This document shows, piece by piece, positions 10,171-21,745 of a stretch of 64,000 nt of DNA. Positions within the stretch are counted from its first letter, which is position 1. Each line of letters opens with the position of its first letter. A program made the position numbers and the translations under genes. The stretch comes from Eurosta solidaginis (Eukaryota > Arthropoda > Insecta > Diptera > Tephritidae). Location: the NCBI RefSeq assembly GCF_040869045.1, contig NC_090319.1:305028998-305092997 (forward strand), in the 5' to 3' direction. The notes under the pieces were generated by a model, which saw nothing but the letters and a program-made list of their open reading frames with translations, did not search any database and was not told the DNA's origin.

Positions 10171-12638
10171 TAGAGCGGGTCAAATATTTTTTCCATCAGG
10201 ATTATAGCAAACACGTAATCTACAGATGGTTCTAGGAAAAATTGCTGAAGACACCATAGCTCTAAGCTCGATTTCGAGGCCCCGATTTTTGCAAAATAGA
10301 TATTTTGCCATATGAATGTATGGTTTGGCCAAAAAATCTTTATAGCTTCTGATAGAATTATAGGTAAAATATCATACTGGGCTTACTTTAAAGGTATTTT
10401 ACGTACATTTCAGAATCTGTATTAATATCTATAGAGTTTTTGAATTTTAGTAGAGATATCAGGCTTAAATTATGAGAAATTAGCCTAAAATGAACTTTTA
10501 ACTACTATATTATCATTTTTAACAAATTTCTTATGGACATTTTTTTCTTTACAGCTAAAATAAGTTCAGAACATTTCCAACAACTTTCATTCAGACAGTT
10601 TTTCTTTTTTCGACTTCATTTTAGTAGAAAAAAAGTTAAAAAAAAAAACCTATATTTTCAAGTAATAAGCAAAAAATCACAATTTTTATAATTTTAATGT
10701 AATTTATTTTAAAAATTATTTTTTTTACTTAGAATTAACCATTTTAACGTATTTTTCAAAATAAAAGTAATGCTATGTTATTATTTTTTTAAACCTTTTT
10801 TGCTCTCCATTCGTGGTTGTTTTTCCCGACTTGCTGCTGTAACAGCCATAATACCTTCACGTTTTTTTTTCTATATCACGTTTGGAAACAGATGTTAACA
10901 ACTGTACATTCTCGATGGCTAACCAAAGCAAGCAGGGTATTACGTCTATATACAACAACTAATACACCATCGGAAAATTTGAAAACTCTAGCAGTTTATA
11001 TTATTAAAATTTATGTGTCAATGTATTTCAATGTAAAATACTATAATTCTGTTGTATACGGCAGTGTACTTTTATAAAAGTTTATTCGTTGGACACGATA
11101 CCTACCACGTAATTTACTGAATATTGTAGATGGTGTAATCCAAAATAATTCATATTACGCTCATCCAGAAAACATTTTTTTAACAATGTTATTTGATGAT
11201 AGAAAAGCCATACGTGATAGAGCTATCAAAAGAATATTATATTATAGAGAAAAAATATTTGATCCAACTAAACTCAGATTTTATAAAAAATATAATATCA
11301 ATTTTAATGCTTTAGATTGTACTGATATGAATGATCTGAATGACGATAATTTACTATCTGAACCGGCATATGATGAGCCAACACTAGATGATCCTAATAT
11401 TCCAATGCATATGCACCTATCCCCCGATTTCACGGTACTTGTTTTACACGATTTCGCTGTTACACGGTTCATAAATCAGCAAAATTTGAAAAACTCCGAA
11501 GATTCACAAATCATTAAAAACCTTTTTGAGTCCCCTTGGCAACACTGATTGCAATATTGAGGGATTCCCCTTATTGTGAATATGTATGTACATAACCAAA
11601 TGCAGAGTACATATGTAGTTCATGTGGAAGGAAAATCGTTTGATGAAAATTTGAACAAAAAGCCATAATTTTCACTATTATTGCAAGTTTTTTTGGTTTG
11701 AGCTGGTAAGTTATCGATTGAATTATCTTTTCGTTAACCTTCGTTAAGATGTTTTAGTTTTATTTTATTTAAATAAATGACTGAATTGGGTAGTTTTTTC
11801 ACTTTACACGGTTTTTGTATAGGAAAACGAAGATTTCACTTTACACGGTTTTGTCTGGAACCGATCTTCCGTGTAAATCGGGGGGTAGGTGTACAAGGAA
11901 CAGAAAGATATGTACAGTTGTTAACACCAGTTTCCAAACGTGTTATAGAAAAAACACGTGAAGGTGTTATGGCTATTACAGCAGAAAGTAGTGAAAAACA
12001 CCCACGAATGGAGAGCAAAAAAGATTTAAAAAAATAATAACATATCATTACTTTTATTTTGAAAAATACGTTAAAATGGTCAATTCTACGTAAAAAAATA
12101 ATTTTTTTAAATAAATTACATTAAAATTACAAAAATTGTGTTTTTTTGCTTATTACTTGAAAAATTAGTTTTTTTTGAAAATTTTTTTCTACTAAAACGA
12201 ATTCGAAAAAAGAAAAACTGTCTGAATGAAAGTTTTTGGAAATATTTTGAACTTATTTTAGCTGTAAAGAAAAAAATTTTCAAATAAGAAATTTGTTAAA
12301 AATGATAATATAATAGTTAAAAGTTCATTTTAGCAAATTTCTCATAATTTAAGCCTCATATCTCTACTAAAATTCAAAAGCACTATAGATTCTGAAATGT
12401 ACGTAAAATACCTTTAAAGTAAGCCCAATATGATATTTTTCCTATAATTCTATCAGAAGATTTCTTGGCCAAACCCTACATTCATATGCCAAAATATCTA
12501 TTTTGCAAAAATCGGGACCTCGAAATCGGACTTAGAGCTATGGTGTCTTCAGCAATTTTTCTTAGAATAATCTGTAGATTACGTTTTTGCTATACTTCTG
12601 ATGAAAAAAAATCCATCCATACAATTTGACCCGCTCTA
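10171..12638 (+). mobile_element. 2.5-kb hAT-like foldback with internal ORF
   Basis: The inverted ends TAGAGCGGGTCAAAT / ATTTGACCCGCTCTA are flanked by a perfect 8-bp duplication ATATGCAG (10163-10170 and 12639-12646). The inverted arms are about 640 bp each (10171-10815 and 12000-12638). They enclose a degenerate open frame on the plus strand. The terminal sequence resembles that of the 248-bp MITE at 24959 (TAGGGAGGGTCAAATT), so the two may share a transposase source. The 8-bp duplication and TAG-type end point to the hAT superfamily, but I did not recognise a hAT transposase. Confidence 0.8.
10817..12037 (+). pseudogene. Degenerate transposon-borne protein
   Basis: One frame runs 10817-11077, a TAA, then 11186-11548. 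The same frame resumes at 11777-12037. Recognisable blocks are SRWLTKASRVLRLY, YYAHPENIFLTMLFDDRKAIR and, near the end, GVQGTERYVQLLTPVSKRV. From memory these match an uncharacterised protein found in many copies in arthropod genomes (DDRK.IR.. and TQAVER..KLVTEAS blocks). Between 11549 and 11880 the similarity is lost and a short TTTCACTTTACACGG repeat occurs. It might be the element's own transposase or a captured gene; the function is unknown. Its last codons lie inside the right inverted arm. Confidence 0.5.
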
Positions 12639-12884
12639 ATATGCAGCTACTTGTAAATACGGTAATTTTATTAGTTTTCAGTAAAGAATATTCTGTGTAG
12701 CTGCTATGAAAAGGGTTTTGGCTATGAGTCGAATTCTTTACTATAAAATTTTGAATTTTGTTTCATTTTGCAGCGGAGTGGAGGTGTACGTAGTTACGTT
12801 TGTATGTCGGTCAAGCTATTATATGCAATATGAGAAAACGAGCTAAAAACATTGTATACATCTGTATTTTCTAAAACACCTTAC

Positions 12885-13100
12885 CTCTCCAACATATGCA
12901 AATCTTCCATTTTTATACGCAACTATAGTACTGCTGCGATCTCCCCATTTTGAATGGTAATCACCATTGGTACATATAAGGGAAACTTCTTCACAATTTC
13001 GTGGCTCATTTTCGTCGAAAACAGCAACAACACAGGAACTCTCAACTGTTCTTAAAGTTTCGACATTATTTTTTGAAATTTCTTGAAGATGCATATAATT
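12885..13100 (-). CDS. Carnitine O-acyltransferase (CROT-like), exon 3
   Basis: 216 bp, phase 0-0, about residues 277-348. It contains KWGDRSSTIVAYKNGRFAYV, which aligns with the WGDKS block of CROT (CRAT and CPT enzymes have WFDKS or WYDKS here). This block is why I favour CROT. The acceptor is TTTATAG (13103-13101) and the donor GAG|GTAAGG at 12885/12884. Confidence 0.85.
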
Positions 13101-14251
13101 CTATAAATATTAGAATTATAACTAACTAAACTTTAAGTAAATATAGTATAAAGCAAGAATCATTTTGGGGACGGAGTTATTCATAACGATCTTTTTACAT
13201 TAAGACTGTACCTATCCTTAAATCTAGTACAACTTTGTACTGGTGTAAGATTGTAGCTGCCCTTCTTGAAATTAATTGAGTTATGGAGAAAAGAACCTAC
13301 CGCATTGCCCAATACCGAGGAAGATAGTGATGAACCTAATACCCCATTATCAAGAAAGTTTCAGTTCGTTAAGAGGAACCATTCAGCCAGTGGAAATGGG
13401 ATTTATATGGAGTGAAACTGTCAGCTCACTACTAGCACCATATGTATTGAATGTCTTCTTTACTTTTGTCTCAATTACTAGAAAAAAATATATACAAGAG
13501 TAAAGACATCTTCCTATAAAAAACCTCACGCTATATAAATCAATTATAATAACTGCCTGGATGTTCTATTGCATGTAAGCTTCGGAGTCGAGAACGATGA
13601 CAAATGAAGGTGCAGAGGCATTCAAAGAACTCGTGAGATTTTTTTGTTTTTTCCTGAGGGAGTTTTGAGCAGACATCGACATAGTTCGAAAAATGTTTAA
13701 CCCTATAACCTCTACATGCCCTTGTCATTGGCTATTTCGCCATAAACTTGAATATTTATATTCACAAACAAACGGGGTGGTTGTGGAATTCCATTGGTTT
13801 AGGAAACTGAAATCAATAGGAGCTTTCGTAATAGATCCTAAAATTCTTGGTTGAGTGCTCGAATCAGATTATTCGCTTGGAAGTCGAGTATTACCGTTCA
13901 ATGAAGAAATATTTTCATTTGCAAAACTATTTCCAATAACCCAAAATGATTCTGAATATGTTACATAAAAGGAAGTTCAGAATTTTGTGCATTTATATAG
14001 GAATTTTATACTAAAGCAAATATAAGCTAGGGATAATGAACAACTTTTCGATTAAAAATTTTGTATTTATAGATTTGGTATTATGTTGACAGTTGCTGAT
14101 TAAGTGATGATGCTTACTTGCAATACTTTAGGTATCCATGTATTTTGTTAGTGCGTTTGTAAAAAAAAATGTTACACAAGTTTGCAATGCATGCTGCTAG
14201 TCCCTTTGCACAAAATCCTGTACTCCCCTATAGCTTTATTTGTATTATTAC
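13101..14251. other. Intron of the acyltransferase gene
   Basis: Nothing coding or repetitive is recognised in this 1.15-kb stretch between exons 2 and 3. Confidence 0.6.
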
Positions 14252-14457
14252 ATTCGCCCAAGTAGTTCGGTCATCATGGGTTAGCACAGGAACGCAATCG
14301 CCCATTGGTTCATAATCCATAGTACTACGAACACGCTGTAAAACGATGTGAATTTCTTCCGGCGTAATGAGTGTTCCATCAGCATGCAAGCACTCGAAAA
14401 CGAAAATACGGCCTTTACCGGAAATAATCACATGAGATGGTGATGAACCATCCTTAA
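14252..14457 (-). CDS. Carnitine O-acyltransferase (CROT-like), exon 2
   Basis: 206 bp. It encodes HVIISGKGRIFVFECLHADG, TLITPEEI and LTHDDRTTWAN, matching the HIVVLCRGRAFVFDV...LTSEERTRWAK region of CROT. The acceptor is TTTTTAG (14460-14458) and the donor GTAATA (14251). Exon 1 from its ATG (622 nt) plus this exon (206 nt) totals 828 nt, an exact multiple of three, and exon 3 then continues in phase 0. Confidence 0.85.
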
Positions 14458-14589
14458 CTAAAAATGTGTAGAAAGAAGGCTTTATGTTCGACTGTAGTAT
14501 TGTTTTATTTAAATATGGATGCTTATCAAGAACGTGGGCCGACTTTGAAACTACTTAACTTTTTTTCTTTTGAACAGCCAAATTAAAAA

Positions 14590-15060
14590 ATTAGCTAAAC
14601 AGCTATTAAAATAACAAAATATAATTTAAAAAAAAATTTTAATTTAGACGGTTTTATTGCAAACAATACTACCTTAAGTAATAATAATACTAAGAGTTAG
14701 AAAATAATTAGGTAGGTCCTAAGTACTAGTTATCACACTCATCATCAATCTAGGGCGTTGATTAGACAAATAAAAGCGTTGGGCGCGTGAAATTTCTAAA
14801 AATGTGAGGCGTAGCATAACCTTATTAAGGCTCAGTTTGTCTTATATATGTATGACTATCAATAGAAATTTGACGCGTCCAACGCTTTTATTTGTCTGAT
14901 CAACGCCCTAGATTGATGAGGAGTGTGATAACTAGTACTTAGGACCTACCTAATTATTTTCTAGCTTTTAGTATTATTATTATTTAATGTAGTATTGTTT
15001 TCAATAAAACCGTTTAACTTAAAATTTTTTTTTTTAATTATTTTATTTTCAAGTTTTTAG
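14590..15060. repeat. Palindromic MITE-like repeat
   Basis: Two inverted arms of about 200 bp share TAGGTAGGTCCTAAGTACTAGTTATCACAC and its complement. They continue outward through AGACGGTTTTATTG / CAATAAAACCGTTT. The centre (about 14760-14900) has a second, smaller inverted pair, AAAAGCGTTGGGCGCGT / ACGCGTCCAACGCTTTT. No clear target duplication was found. It lies in the 4.4-kb intron of the acyltransferase gene. Confidence 0.65.
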
Positions 15061-15660
15061 TCTTTATTTAATTGCCTATTATTTCTCATTCTATTTAGTT
15101 CATTTAGTGACTCATTATTACACGGACTCTTTCCTGACAATTTGTTACAATTTAAGTCCTCAATACACAATCGTTCCAAAGACTTTACTCGACTCTGCGC
15201 CACGTATGCTTGTCCCTGCTCGAACTCCAAAATATTTTGATATCACTTCTACCGGACTATATGTAATATTTGTTCTAAATATGAGCCAAATCGGACATCA
15301 TAGGTCGCTTTCTATTCATGTATGTGTTATGTGTTCCAAATATTAGCCAAATGGGACCACAAATAAGATTTTTTTGAATATCTCTATCCTTGCGCCACCT
15401 AGCGACGATTTTTTATAGGTCGCTTTCTATTCATGTACATATTTATTATGTGTTCCAAATATGAAAAATCGGACCACAAATACGATTTTTCCATGTGCCA
15501 CCTATCGGAGCTTTTTTCTTATTATTGCATTGTCATCGGGTTCTGAACTATATTCCAAGTTTCAAGCTTGTACCTTATCGGGAAGTTACTTAAATTTCAA
15601 TTACAAAATTCGTGCCAGCCAGCCAACTAGCCAAGCTAAATAAAACCGTTTAAAAAGAGA
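15061..15660. repeat. Dispersed repeat with internal direct duplication
   Basis: The block TAGGTCGCTTTCTATTCATGTA...ATGTGTTCCAAATAT occurs twice (about 15301-15340 and 15415-15463), with GGACCACAAATA after each. The segment ends at CTAAATAAAACCGTTTAAA, the same AAACGGTTTTATT end as the neighbouring palindrome. The two may therefore be one nested element, about 14646-15654. Confidence 0.45.
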
Positions 15661-15794
15661 TGGTTTTTCGGCATAGAAATCTTTCCCTTAATCTGTGCAA
15701 GTCATTTTCTTAAAATTAAGATACATTTTTCCTTTGTTATGGGAAAATTTTTTTAAGAATGGAGAAAATTTTATTTAAAAAAAATTGAAACATT

Positions 15795-15875
15795 AAATTG
15801 TGGATTTCAAGTCTTAGATGCTCAACTTCATAGTCGAGTGCTCTAACCACCAAGCTAACTCACACGTAAATATTT
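15795..15875 (-). repeat. tRNA-like SINE head or tRNA pseudogene
   Basis: On the minus strand, GTTAGCTTGGTGGTTAGAGC resembles a D-arm/box A. CTCGAC..GTTGAG can form an anticodon-like stem, and ACTTGAAATCC resembles box B. The acceptor stem is not convincing, so this is a tRNA-derived repeat or pseudogene and not a functional tRNA. Confidence 0.45.
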
Positions 15876-17474
15876 TTGGGAAATATTCAAACAAGTATTC
15901 TTGAACCTGCTTGCTTGTCCAAGTTTTTTTTTTGGAAGTGAAGCAACCACAGTTGTATCAAATAATACCAAGAACCATACTTCTGCCCAATTTCAAAGTT
16001 ATACTAACAGCTTTTGATTTATGACTTGCAAAACTTTCAGATTTTCTTCTACTAAATGTGGAAGTTGTCACGCCCATTTATTAAAATGTTTCTAAATTTC
16101 TATTTTTCATGGTTAAACTAATCTACTCGCTTTATCAGTGTTATCAATATCGAATAATGGATGGTCTTATATTCTAATTTCGACCATTTTGAATACTAAT
16201 ATCTTTTGAGTTATATAAGCTCTTGTGCTGAAGATATTTCAATTTTTTCTCAAGCTATAATGTTTACGGGCGGACAAACGCAAGGAAAAACGGACGGTGT
16301 AGTATAAAAAGAAGGCGTTGGCTCCAATCGATATCGCTCTTTTTACGAGAAACAATTTTTGTCGTAAAAATAATGCTTTTACCGAATTTAGTTAGGGTTG
16401 CTAAATTTTTGTCCGATTCATGGCATTAAGACAGATAAACAGAAAAAGGGGGCGGACATTTTCAACAGGTTTTTAATTCTTGTACTTTCCTCCACGATAT
16501 CAATTCTACAATCTACTCTGGTTTCAGATAATCCAGTATACCGAATTTCGTAAATATATCTCAATTTTTGTCCAAGTTATTATGTGAACAGACGGATGGA
16601 CAAGGCTCAATCAAAATATTTTTCGATGCTGATATAAGGAAATCTTTATTTTTCTCGATTCTTCTATGCCATTACAAACAACCGTTATTCCATCAAAGTT
16701 ATAAACCTCTTTCCGACAAGTGCCGGGTGTGAGGGAGATCCTATTACGAGTATGGGATTTCTCTATTTTATTTCGTTGTCTAAGGATGGATGTAGTTTCG
16801 CATACTCGCATTTAGCGTTATAAATACCTGTGGGACTTTCCACTCCAGAAAATTCCCTCGAACATTTTTTTCAGTTAGTTGTTTTTTGAAAAATTTTCTA
16901 AGCTAAATATGAAATATTTGTATTAAAAGATCAATTGTTTTTTCTTAATTTGTTTTTTTTTTACTCACAGCATAACGGTAAAAATTAACGAGATAAATAG
17001 ACATCTCCTTATATCAAAATGATCCGGGTGAGAATAGAAATTCACTAAGCCATGTCTGTCCGTATCCGTGAACACGATAACTTCAGTTAATTTTTAGGTA
17101 TCTTAAAGAAATTCGGTACGTAGGTTCTTCGAGACGCCAACCTTCATATTTTATATATATATATAATTATGGACAACGCCAAAAAAACCTGATCATTTGG
17201 TAAATAATGCACCTACAATAACCAAAGTTCATACATAAGTTGATTAATCAAAATTTTCTAAAAGAGAAGTGGCACCGCCCACTTATAAAAAAATTTATTT
17301 CGCTAACTTTTATTGTTTACAGATCAATAACCGTAAGCTATCATCACAAAACTCGTCAACCAGATTTTTCCCATAATAAGAAATATGACTGAAAAAAATT
17401 AATGAAACCGGTCAAGGTCATTGTATATAAAATATTTTTAAGAGGGCCGTAGATGAAAACAATAAGCAATATCA
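15876..17474. other. Intronic sequence, no gene seen
   Basis: Part of the intron between exons 1 and 2 of the acyltransferase gene. It holds only AT-rich sequence, a short TA run near 17152-17163 and stretches such as GGACGGTGTAGTATAAAA that look like old dispersed repeats. No ends could be assigned. Confidence 0.4.
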
Positions 17475-17790
17475 CCCCTTCATCAGCTAGCTTTTCGTGA
17501 GCTGAGCGTTGAACTCGAATCTCCAACATTCATATCAGTGCAAGCCTTTAGCTGCTAAGCCATATGAATGTCCCATTGTTCGCTGTACAATTGGTCTCTA
17601 AGAGTTGCCTTTTTGTTTATATTCCTTTTGATCACCATGTAGGCACATACACTCTGTATGTAGTTTATTCCTAATGGTGTGGATATGATTTTTAGGCGCG
17701 CTTTCGAAAGCTTAGCAACATTTGTTCGGAGTTCAACGCTCAGCTCCCGAAAAGCTAGCTGATGAAGAAGTGAAATTCAGAAACATGTCC
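17475..17790. repeat. Inverted pair of tRNA-derived SINE sequences
   Basis: On the minus strand (about 17575-17480), ATGGCTTAGCAGCTAAAGGC is a box-A-like D-arm and AGATTCGAGTTC a box B. Then come AACGCTCAGCTCACG and AAAGCTAGCTGATGAAG. On the plus strand (about 17728-17768) the GAGTTCAACGCTCAGCTC / AAAAGCTAGCTGATGAAG part recurs. This is a tRNA-derived SINE and an opposed partial copy about 200 bp away. Confidence 0.5.
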
Positions 17791-18835
17791 TTGTAACCAT
17801 CGCCGTTTGTAAACTTACAATTTTTCTCTAATATCAATTACAAAAACCATTGTATAAAGCAATATGAGCAAAGCTCGCTAATTAAATACATATAATAAGC
17901 AATATCTTTGGAAATAATAACCTATTTTACATCATCAAGCGCGATGCCACGCCCTTTTTAAAAATGTTTGATTTTTTTAATTTTCTGTTGTAACCCAATA
18001 AACATCGGAAATATATTTCTCCAGCCTGCGAGAGATATAGAGTTGATATCCAACGCCATTATCTGAGTAGAAATTAAAAAACTATGATTACTTTCCTCAA
18101 AGACAATTTTAATTTTTTATATACATATGTATGTCTTTGAAAGTTCGTTGGGCGAAATCCCCAGAAGAATGCAAAAATGCTGTAAAAGCACTACAAAATA
18201 AGACGATTTTGTATCAGATGACAAAATGCCAGAAAATGTCAAATGGCTAACATGACGATCAAATCATTAAGTGAAACAATTGTATGCTTCGGTTTCATCA
18301 GTTATTGAGGTAAATGTTAAGTTACCACAGGGTTTTAGTACAAGCGATTTTGTTTATATAACACACATATCAAAATTTTTCTTTACTATCGTACCAATAG
18401 CTATCAGCCGGTGGCAAAATCCTGAGCCAGATAAATAATTTTGCATGTCAATGCAACAACAACGATGTGAGCCAGATAAATCCAGATAGAAGTCTGGTTC
18501 AATTTGTGAGCCAGATAATTTGTTAATTACTTATTTTTAGTTTGGCAACGCGCCTTTAATAAATCTACTTTTTCAAAAATAGATGTCGCTGCTTAGCCTT
18601 TCGCCGTATGAGTTAAATGAAAAACAGCGGCGACATCTGCCTATCATATTTCACGTGTGCGAAAATTCCACGACATCTGCTTCTCAAGTCTCTCAATGAT
18701 CCAGAGTATTCCCGTGAGAATTGAGCGTGAGCCGGAGCTGTAAAACTCACTGAAAGACGGCAAATGTCTTAAATTTCTTTTTATCTATAACACCATTTAT
18801 CTGGTTCACGTCCAAAATATTTTTTAAAAATTTAC
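17791..18835. other. Intronic sequence, no gene seen
   Basis: Remainder of the intron between exons 1 and 2. Only short low-information ORFs and an AGCCAGATAA(A/T) motif repeated four times at about 18421-18528 are visible. Confidence 0.4.
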
Positions 18836-19457
18836 CTGTTCTAAAGTAATTTCTTATGTGATCAAATTCCACGCCAGGTACTCTTGTTGTAGAAAAGAAT
18901 CGTTTATATAATGCAGATGAGTATTTAACTTTACCCCCACTAGAAGATAGCGGTTTCATGGTTGCCTTACGAGATAAATCCCAAAACTCAAGGGTATGAT
19001 ATATGATACGTGATAAATTCTGTACAAACATGAGGAGATATTTAATTAGATATTTCTTATAAAAAAGTTGATAACGAACCTTCAGCAAATATGCCGGTGT
19101 TTCTGGAATATTGATCATATCGAAATTGGCAGGCATTGCCATTACAATATAAGGATTAAGTGGTAATCGTAGCATATGATAGCCATATTTATCCCACCAT
19201 TCATTTATCCAATTTTTGTGAACTGCAGCACGATTTTTTAATTTCTCATGCAACAAAGCCCCTGCTCCCGTTTCAAATTTTAAAATAATGTTTCTTGAGT
19301 TATTAAGCTCTTTGGCTGTACCAAATGGTTTTAGAGATTCATAATAGCGTTGGAGCGTATCATGTAACTCTGGTAGAGGTAATGGTGGTAATGTTTCATC
19401 AAAGTCATAAGTATTCGGCTCACCATCTTTTAAAAAGTAAATACTAGCTCGGTCCAT
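18836..19457 (-). CDS. Carnitine O-acyltransferase (CROT-like), first coding exon
   Basis: Encodes residues 1-207 if translation starts at the ATG at 19457. Family landmarks are LPPLPLPELHDTLQRYYESL, KFETGAGALLHEKL, WINEWWDKYGY and FFSTTRVPGVEFDHIRNYFR. They match the N-terminal half of carnitine/choline acyltransferases, best to CROT. The enzyme moves medium-chain acyl groups between CoA and carnitine for export from peroxisomes. The donor is ACAG|GTAAAT at 18836/18835. An AG at about 19475 could start this exon, leaving a short 5' leader. No N-terminal targeting segment is evident. The closest alternative is another fly member of the CRAT/CROT group. Confidence 0.85.
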
Positions 19458-19529
19458 CACTGTAAAACCCTACAATTTGAGAAGAAATTTTTAAGGATAA
19501 AAAAAAAGTTATGTATAAATGTGCATATA

Positions 19530-21030
19530 CACATATAGACAAAAGTGTTCGTCATTTAACATATGCGCTCTTTAGTAATATGCCACGCCCATAAATTTAT
19601 TGAAATATTCTTAATTCAAATCCCATTAGTTATTACAATGTATTAGCTTTGTTATAGTCCTGAAAAGCTTTTAATCAACGCTGCAATATTTTAAATAAAT
19701 ACGATTTAAGTAAAATAGGCACTAAATTATGTGGGCAAAAGTGTTCGTCACCTTGAATTAATTAATAAAAATAATGAAATATACTAGTTTCTGATATTTG
19801 GCTTGTCTTCCTTTGGACTTTTCGGCTTCTTGAAGCCTATTAGACATTGAGTGTACCAATTTTTTTGTAACATCAGAACCGATTTTTCCAAATCCTTCCT
19901 TAAAAAATTCCTTTAGTAAGTTATTTGATGTTATATGGCGTTCTCTGATCTTTCTGTCAAGATGATCCCATAGATGTTCTATGGGATTTAAGTCCGGTGA
20001 TTGTGGGTTGTTTTTAAGGTGTGGGGAGTGTTATATAAGATCCACAACCGAACAATTTCGGCAGTTTGATTGGGGACGTTGTCGTGCTGAAAGTGATAAT
20101 CGGATTCTATGTCTTTCGCGCGCTCTTTGCCAAATTTTCTTTTAGTATACTCAAGTAGGCATACTTATCCTTTGTATTTTCTATAAATACCGAGTTCTCC
20201 GAACCCAGCAGACGACATACAACCCCATACCATAACTCCACCGCCAACGAGATAAGCGGCTTTTATTTGCTCAAGAGCATGTATGCAAGAAAGTTGAGTT
20301 TTGGGACAAGGTGATATTTTCCGATGAGTGTGAGTTCTGTGTTTAACGATCAGATGGGCGTACTTTGGTTTGGAGAAGGCAGAATACCACATTACATTCA
20401 AAGAATATTCTAACTACGGTTAAACACCGTGGCGGTGGAGTTATGGTATGGGGTTGTATGTCGTCTGCTGGGTTCGGAGAACTCGGTATTTATACAATGG
20501 ATAAATATGCCTACTTGAGTATACTAAAGAAAATTTGGCAAAGAGCGTGCGAAAGCTAGGCATAGAATCCGATTATCACTTTCAGCACGACAACGTCCCC
20601 AATCAAACTGCCGAAATTGTTCGATTGTGGATCTTATATAACACTCCCCACACCTTAAAAACAACAATCAAAAATCGGTCCTGATGTTACAAAAAAATTG
20701 GTACACTCAATGTCTAATAGGCTTCAAGAAGCCGAAAAGTCCAAAGGAAGAAAAACCAAATATCAGAAACTAGTATATTTCATTATTTTTATTAATAAAT
20801 TCAAGGTGACGAACACTTTTGTCCACATAATTTAGTACCTATTTTACTTAAATCGTATTTATTTAAAATATTGCAGCGTTGATTAAAAGCTTTGCGGTAC
20901 TATAACAAAGCTAATACATTGTAATAAGTAATATGATTTGAATTAAAAATATTTCAATAAATTTATGGGCGTGGCATATTATTAAAGAGCACATACGTTA
21001 AATGACGAACACTTTTGTCTATATGTGTAT
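19530..21030. mobile_element. Palindromic Tc1/mariner-type element
   Basis: The inverted ends ATACACATATAGACAAAAGTG enclose two opposed copies of the 3' half of a Tc1-type transposase. The right arm (plus, about 20330-20960) has WRRQNT..LHSKNI, GGGVMVWGCMSSAGFGELGI, then stops. The left arm (minus, about 20245-19790) repeats GGGVMVWGCMSSAGFG and keeps NPIEHLWDHLDRK, which holds the last acidic residue of the DDE triad. The 5' half of the gene, with the first catalytic Asp, is absent from both arms. It is non-autonomous and broken by stops and a deletion in the right arm. Confidence 0.8.
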
Positions 21031-21031
21031 G

Positions 21032-21254
21032 TAATACTCCTATATTGCTAATAGAAAATGATCACAATGAGTTTTAAATTCGAAATCAAAACAAGACAGC
21101 CTACAAAATTTTTGTGATTGTAGCAGCATAAGTCGACAAAAAAATTTTAATTTAGGGGCATTAGATTATTGAATACAAAAACAAAAACATTTAAACAGCA
21201 ATATATCGGCACTCTGATGGTTACCTAGCCTATAGTGGCAATATAGGAGTATTA
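21032..21254. mobile_element. 223-bp MITE with perfect 17-bp terminal repeats
   Basis: TAATACTCCTATATTGC at the left is perfectly inverted as GCAATATAGGAGTATTA at the right. Counting the outer TA as target duplication would fit a Tc1/mariner-type MITE. It abuts the end of the Tc1 palindrome by 1-2 bp. A related ACTCC..GGAGTAT motif recurs near 22054-22080. Confidence 0.6.
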
Positions 21255-21338
21255 CATATATGTAAATGTGCATATATTTTCGGAGTTCATTGTTTGGTGT
21301 TTATTTGGCATTTACCTAGTTGCAGCTTTTTAATACTA

Positions 21339-21745
21339 TGTACAAACACACACCAAATTAGAAATTTATACCATTTGGGCAATTTATTACGCAATTTATT
21401 ATATAATAAATTGTAATAATAAATTGCCAATTAAAAAAAAAAAATTGCGTAATAAATTGCTTCAAACTGCAAATGCAACCTTGTAAAGTGTGTTTATTGA
21501 GTATGTTGGCTCATCTCATCAGTTGATTTTATTTTATTCATTTCACTGGAGTAGGGATTGCCAAAAGAAGATAGCAAACTCAAAATGAAACCAAAACATT
21601 GAACACATTTTCTAACAACATAAAAAATTTTCAAAGTTTTATGTTTTTATTCCATTCCATTCGCCTAATACCAACATGCACATTTTGACAGTCTGAACAA
21701 AGGTATGCTATTACTGTAGAGATGAGCCAACCAGCCATTAAATTA
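21339..21745 (+). repeat. Left member of a large inverted repeat pair, containing a MITE
   Basis: AAACACACACCAAATT, runs of GCAATTTATTACGCAATTTATTA and then a ~235-bp segment with MITE-like ends (GTTGGCTCATCTC at 21507, GAGATGAGCCAACCA ending near 21741). The whole block recurs inverted at 27428-27853. The two blocks bracket about 5.7 kb. Confidence 0.65.

Noticed and set aside
15795..15875. A functional tRNA gene on the minus strand
   Set aside because: D-arm and anticodon-like stem are visible, but the acceptor stem and T-arm are poor. A tRNA-derived repeat is more likely.
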